From: a virus
Strand: one strand, 5' to 3'
IMG/VR virus record: IMGVR_UViG_3300027752_000072
Coordinates: 1 to 29,369 of that record
Length of the DNA: 29,369 nt
Made by a program: the position numbers and the translations under genes. Positions 27,804 through 29,369 of the stretch are shown here, in pieces. Within the stretch, counting starts at the first letter, position 1, and each line of letters opens with the position of its first letter. The notes under the pieces are model-generated. The model made no database searches, was not told the origin of the DNA, and was given only the letters and a program-made list of their open reading frames with translations.

Positions 27804-29369
27804 CTAGCAATAGCTCTGTCAGTCATTCTACGCCAATTAGTTCCATCAAAGAAACACATTACCGCACCGCCAGTCTCATTAGGTACAAACACCATTGCTC
27901 CTGCAGGAGAACTGCTAGGTAACGTTGTCACGTTATAACTTGGGAACACTGGTAAGCCATTGTCCTCAACTAAGAACCCTTGGTCAACCTGTGCATCTGT
28001 GGCTGAAGTAATGCTACCTAAGTCACTGCCGTAGTCTGCTGTAGTAATAATTGCATCGTAGTTTGTGAACGTACTGAATGCTATGCTCTTTGTTTCGCCT
28101 ACTGTTACTGTATCATCAGCAAAAGTAAATCCAGCATCAGCACCTAAACTACCGCTGTTGTTGAACTGTACCTGTGTTGTACTACCTGCTACTGAACCGC
28201 CTGCGGATGTGAAAGAAATAACACCTGTACTTGAATTGTATGCTAGTTGTCCTGACGCATCAGTTACACTAACAGCCAGTCTTGCTCTTGGGTTAGTGTA
28301 GAATAAGTTGGATGACCCTTCTGTTAAATTGTCACTGTCAAAGTTTGCAATACTACTAACTGTACCTGTAACGGCACCAGTTACATTACCAGTTAAGTTA
28401 CCTACTATGGCTGTACTAAATGTCTTAGCACCTGCTATAGTTTCAGTGCCTGTTGTGTGAACAATACTAGATGCGTTAGCAATCTCTGTGCCAATCATAT
28501 CTGTGATTCTACCAGTAGTAGCAAATGTACTATCGTTATCATCCCAAACATCATTAGTGGCATTGTATGCCGATAGAGCAAAGTCGCTAACTGCTAGGTC
28601 AGGCATAGTGTATGAGAAGAAGCCTGATGTACTATTGTATGCAATGTCTCCACCGCTACTAAATAATCCTCTGATCTCAGCACTGTCTGCCGTTATAGCA
28701 CCTGTTGAGCTATTATAGTTTACACCACTGCTACCACTAACACTCGCTCTGGCTCTTGCATCTGTGTAATACTGATTGGAGCCTTCTGTAATACTGCTTG
28801 TACTTAAACCGATAACGTTAGCACCTGTGGTTACTAAGTTACCGCTTACTGTTACATTGTTTGGTACGCCGTTTGGTCTAATTGATCCAACCACGTTACC
28901 ATCTAGGTCACCTGTAAACGATCCTGCTACTAATGTTTCTGCACCAAATGTCCACTCACCTTCGCTCTCGTCCCATGTGAATGTAACATTAGTCTCATCG
29001 CCTCTATTAACTTCGAAGCCTGCATCGACTATGTTGTCGGCGCCTGTGAATCCACTGTTAAGAACAAGTATGTTGTCTTCAATGTTTAATGTTGCTGTAT
29101 TAATTGTGGTAGTTGTACCACTAACTGTTAAGTTTCCAGTAATAGTTGCATCGCCATCAATACTAATGCTGTCCGATGTAATGTCATTACTCAGTAAGTT
29201 TCCACTCACTGTTAAGTTGTTTGACACTGTCATGTCCACCGGTGCTATAACAGATGCTGTAGTTAATACTTCGCTCCAAGTAACTGTTTGGCTACCGCCG
29301 GTCATATTAAATAGTCTTAAGTTAGAACCGTCACTGATCCATAACTTCGAGCCTGCTGGATTGATTGTA
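27800..29369 (-). CDS. Tail-fibre-type structural protein, C-terminal part (runs off right edge)
   Basis: At least 522 codons are visible; the frame stays open to the right edge (TINPAGSKLWISDGSNLRLF precedes the internal Met), so the true start is outside. Composition is Ser/Thr/Gly/Asn-rich with repeated beta-type motifs: NLTVSGNL, TITGNLTVSGTTTTINTATL, GNLTGNVTGAVTGTV, and a duplicated module ITEGSNQYYTDARARASV / LTEGSSNLFYTNPRARLAV, each followed by a YNSSTG segment. The C-terminus (AMVFVPNETGGAVMCFFDGT, then NWRRM) is of the kind seen at the ends of marine phage fibre proteins. It probably forms a trimeric fibre or a virion surface fibre. Confidence 0.85.
   Translation of the reverse strand, partial: TINPAGSKLWISDGSNLRLFNMTGGSQTVTWSEVLTTASVIAPVDMTVSNNLTVSGNLLSNDITSDSISIDGDATITGNLTVSGTTTTINTATLNIEDNILVLNSGFTGADNIVDAGFEVNRGDETNVTFTWDESEGEWTFGAETLVAGSFTGDLDGNVVGSIRPNGVPNNVTVSGNLVTTGANVIGLSTSSITEGSNQYYTDARARASVSGSSGVNYNSSTGAITADSAEIRGLFSSGGDIAYNSTSGFFSYTMPDLAVSDFALSAYNATNDVWDDNDSTFATTGRITDMIGTEIANASSIVHTTGTETIAGAKTFSTAIVGNLTGNVTGAVTGTVSSIANFDSDNLTEGSSNLFYTNPRARLAVSVTDASGQLAYNSSTGVISFTSAGGSVAGSTTQVQFNNSGSLGADAGFTFADDTVTVGETKSIAFSTFTNYDAIITTADYGSDLGSITSATDAQVDQGFLVEDNGLPVFPSYNVTTLPSSSPAGAMVFVPNETGGAVMCFFDGTNWRRMTDRAIAS

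Noticed and set aside
1-29369. tRNA genes, CRISPR arrays, insertion sequences, integrase/attachment sites
   Set aside because: No cloverleaf-sized non-coding gaps, no regularly spaced direct repeats and no transposase or integrase motifs were found; the longest non-coding stretch is about 130 nt.

Overview
The window looks like part of the genome of a T4-like (Straboviridae-related) marine myovirus. It is AT-rich and almost wholly coding, and its genes sit head to tail with 1-29 nt overlaps. It encodes a family B DNA polymerase of T4 size (gp43-like, 897 aa), a probable sliding clamp (gp45-like), a T4-type RNase H/FEN nuclease, a DsbA-like DNA-binding protein, a GroES-like co-chaperonin (the role of T4 gp31) and a long Ser/Thr/Gly-rich tail-fibre-type protein. 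There are no photosynthesis genes, tRNA genes, CRISPR arrays or insertion sequences. The host is therefore probably a heterotrophic marine bacterium, but the sequence does not identify it.

Layout. Positions 1-1708 (minus) hold small accessory genes, including a secreted/membrane pair and two genes driven by near-identical sigma70 promoter-leader cassettes. An HNH endonuclease (1837-2346, plus) converges on an SGNH-type hydrolase gene. From 3279 to 9370 (minus) come small hypothetical genes, a glutaredoxin, a glycosyltransferase-like protein, RNase H and QueE. From 9354 to 16222 (minus) lie three tandem SDR-like paralogues, FolE, a DUF465-type protein, a purine-type phosphoribosyltransferase, GalE, a GT-B glycosyltransferase, a small basic protein, QueD and a cold shock protein. 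From 16234 to 21844 (minus) lie small genes, a paralogue of the first glycosyltransferase-like protein, GroES, a medium-chain dehydrogenase, a Gfo/Idh/MocA oxidoreductase and a TGT-fold transglycosylase. From 21846 to 25657 (minus) lie the clamp, the polymerase and the DsbA-like protein. A divergent plus-strand late-type operon (25769-27803) encodes a two-helix membrane protein, an acidic protein and two 2OG-Fe(II) oxygenases. It converges on the tail-fibre gene, which runs off the right edge.

How the genes fit together. FolE, QueD and QueE make up the GTP to 7-carboxy-7-deazaguanine route. The TGT-like protein keeps the residues needed to exchange a guanine base. This points to a phage 7-deazaguanine system that modifies DNA (DpdA-like) or possibly tRNA. 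QueC is not in the window. Sugar-nucleotide, oxidoreductase and glycosyltransferase genes are interleaved with this pathway, so further decoration of a base or of a surface glycan is possible, but that is inference.

Regulation. Six minus-strand promoters match TTGACW-17-TAWAAT. Separate ATAAATA or TTAAATA boxes look like T4-type late promoters. Two hairpin terminators are clear. Five small genes of 29-55 codons, outside the usual size cut-off, were read directly from the sequence.
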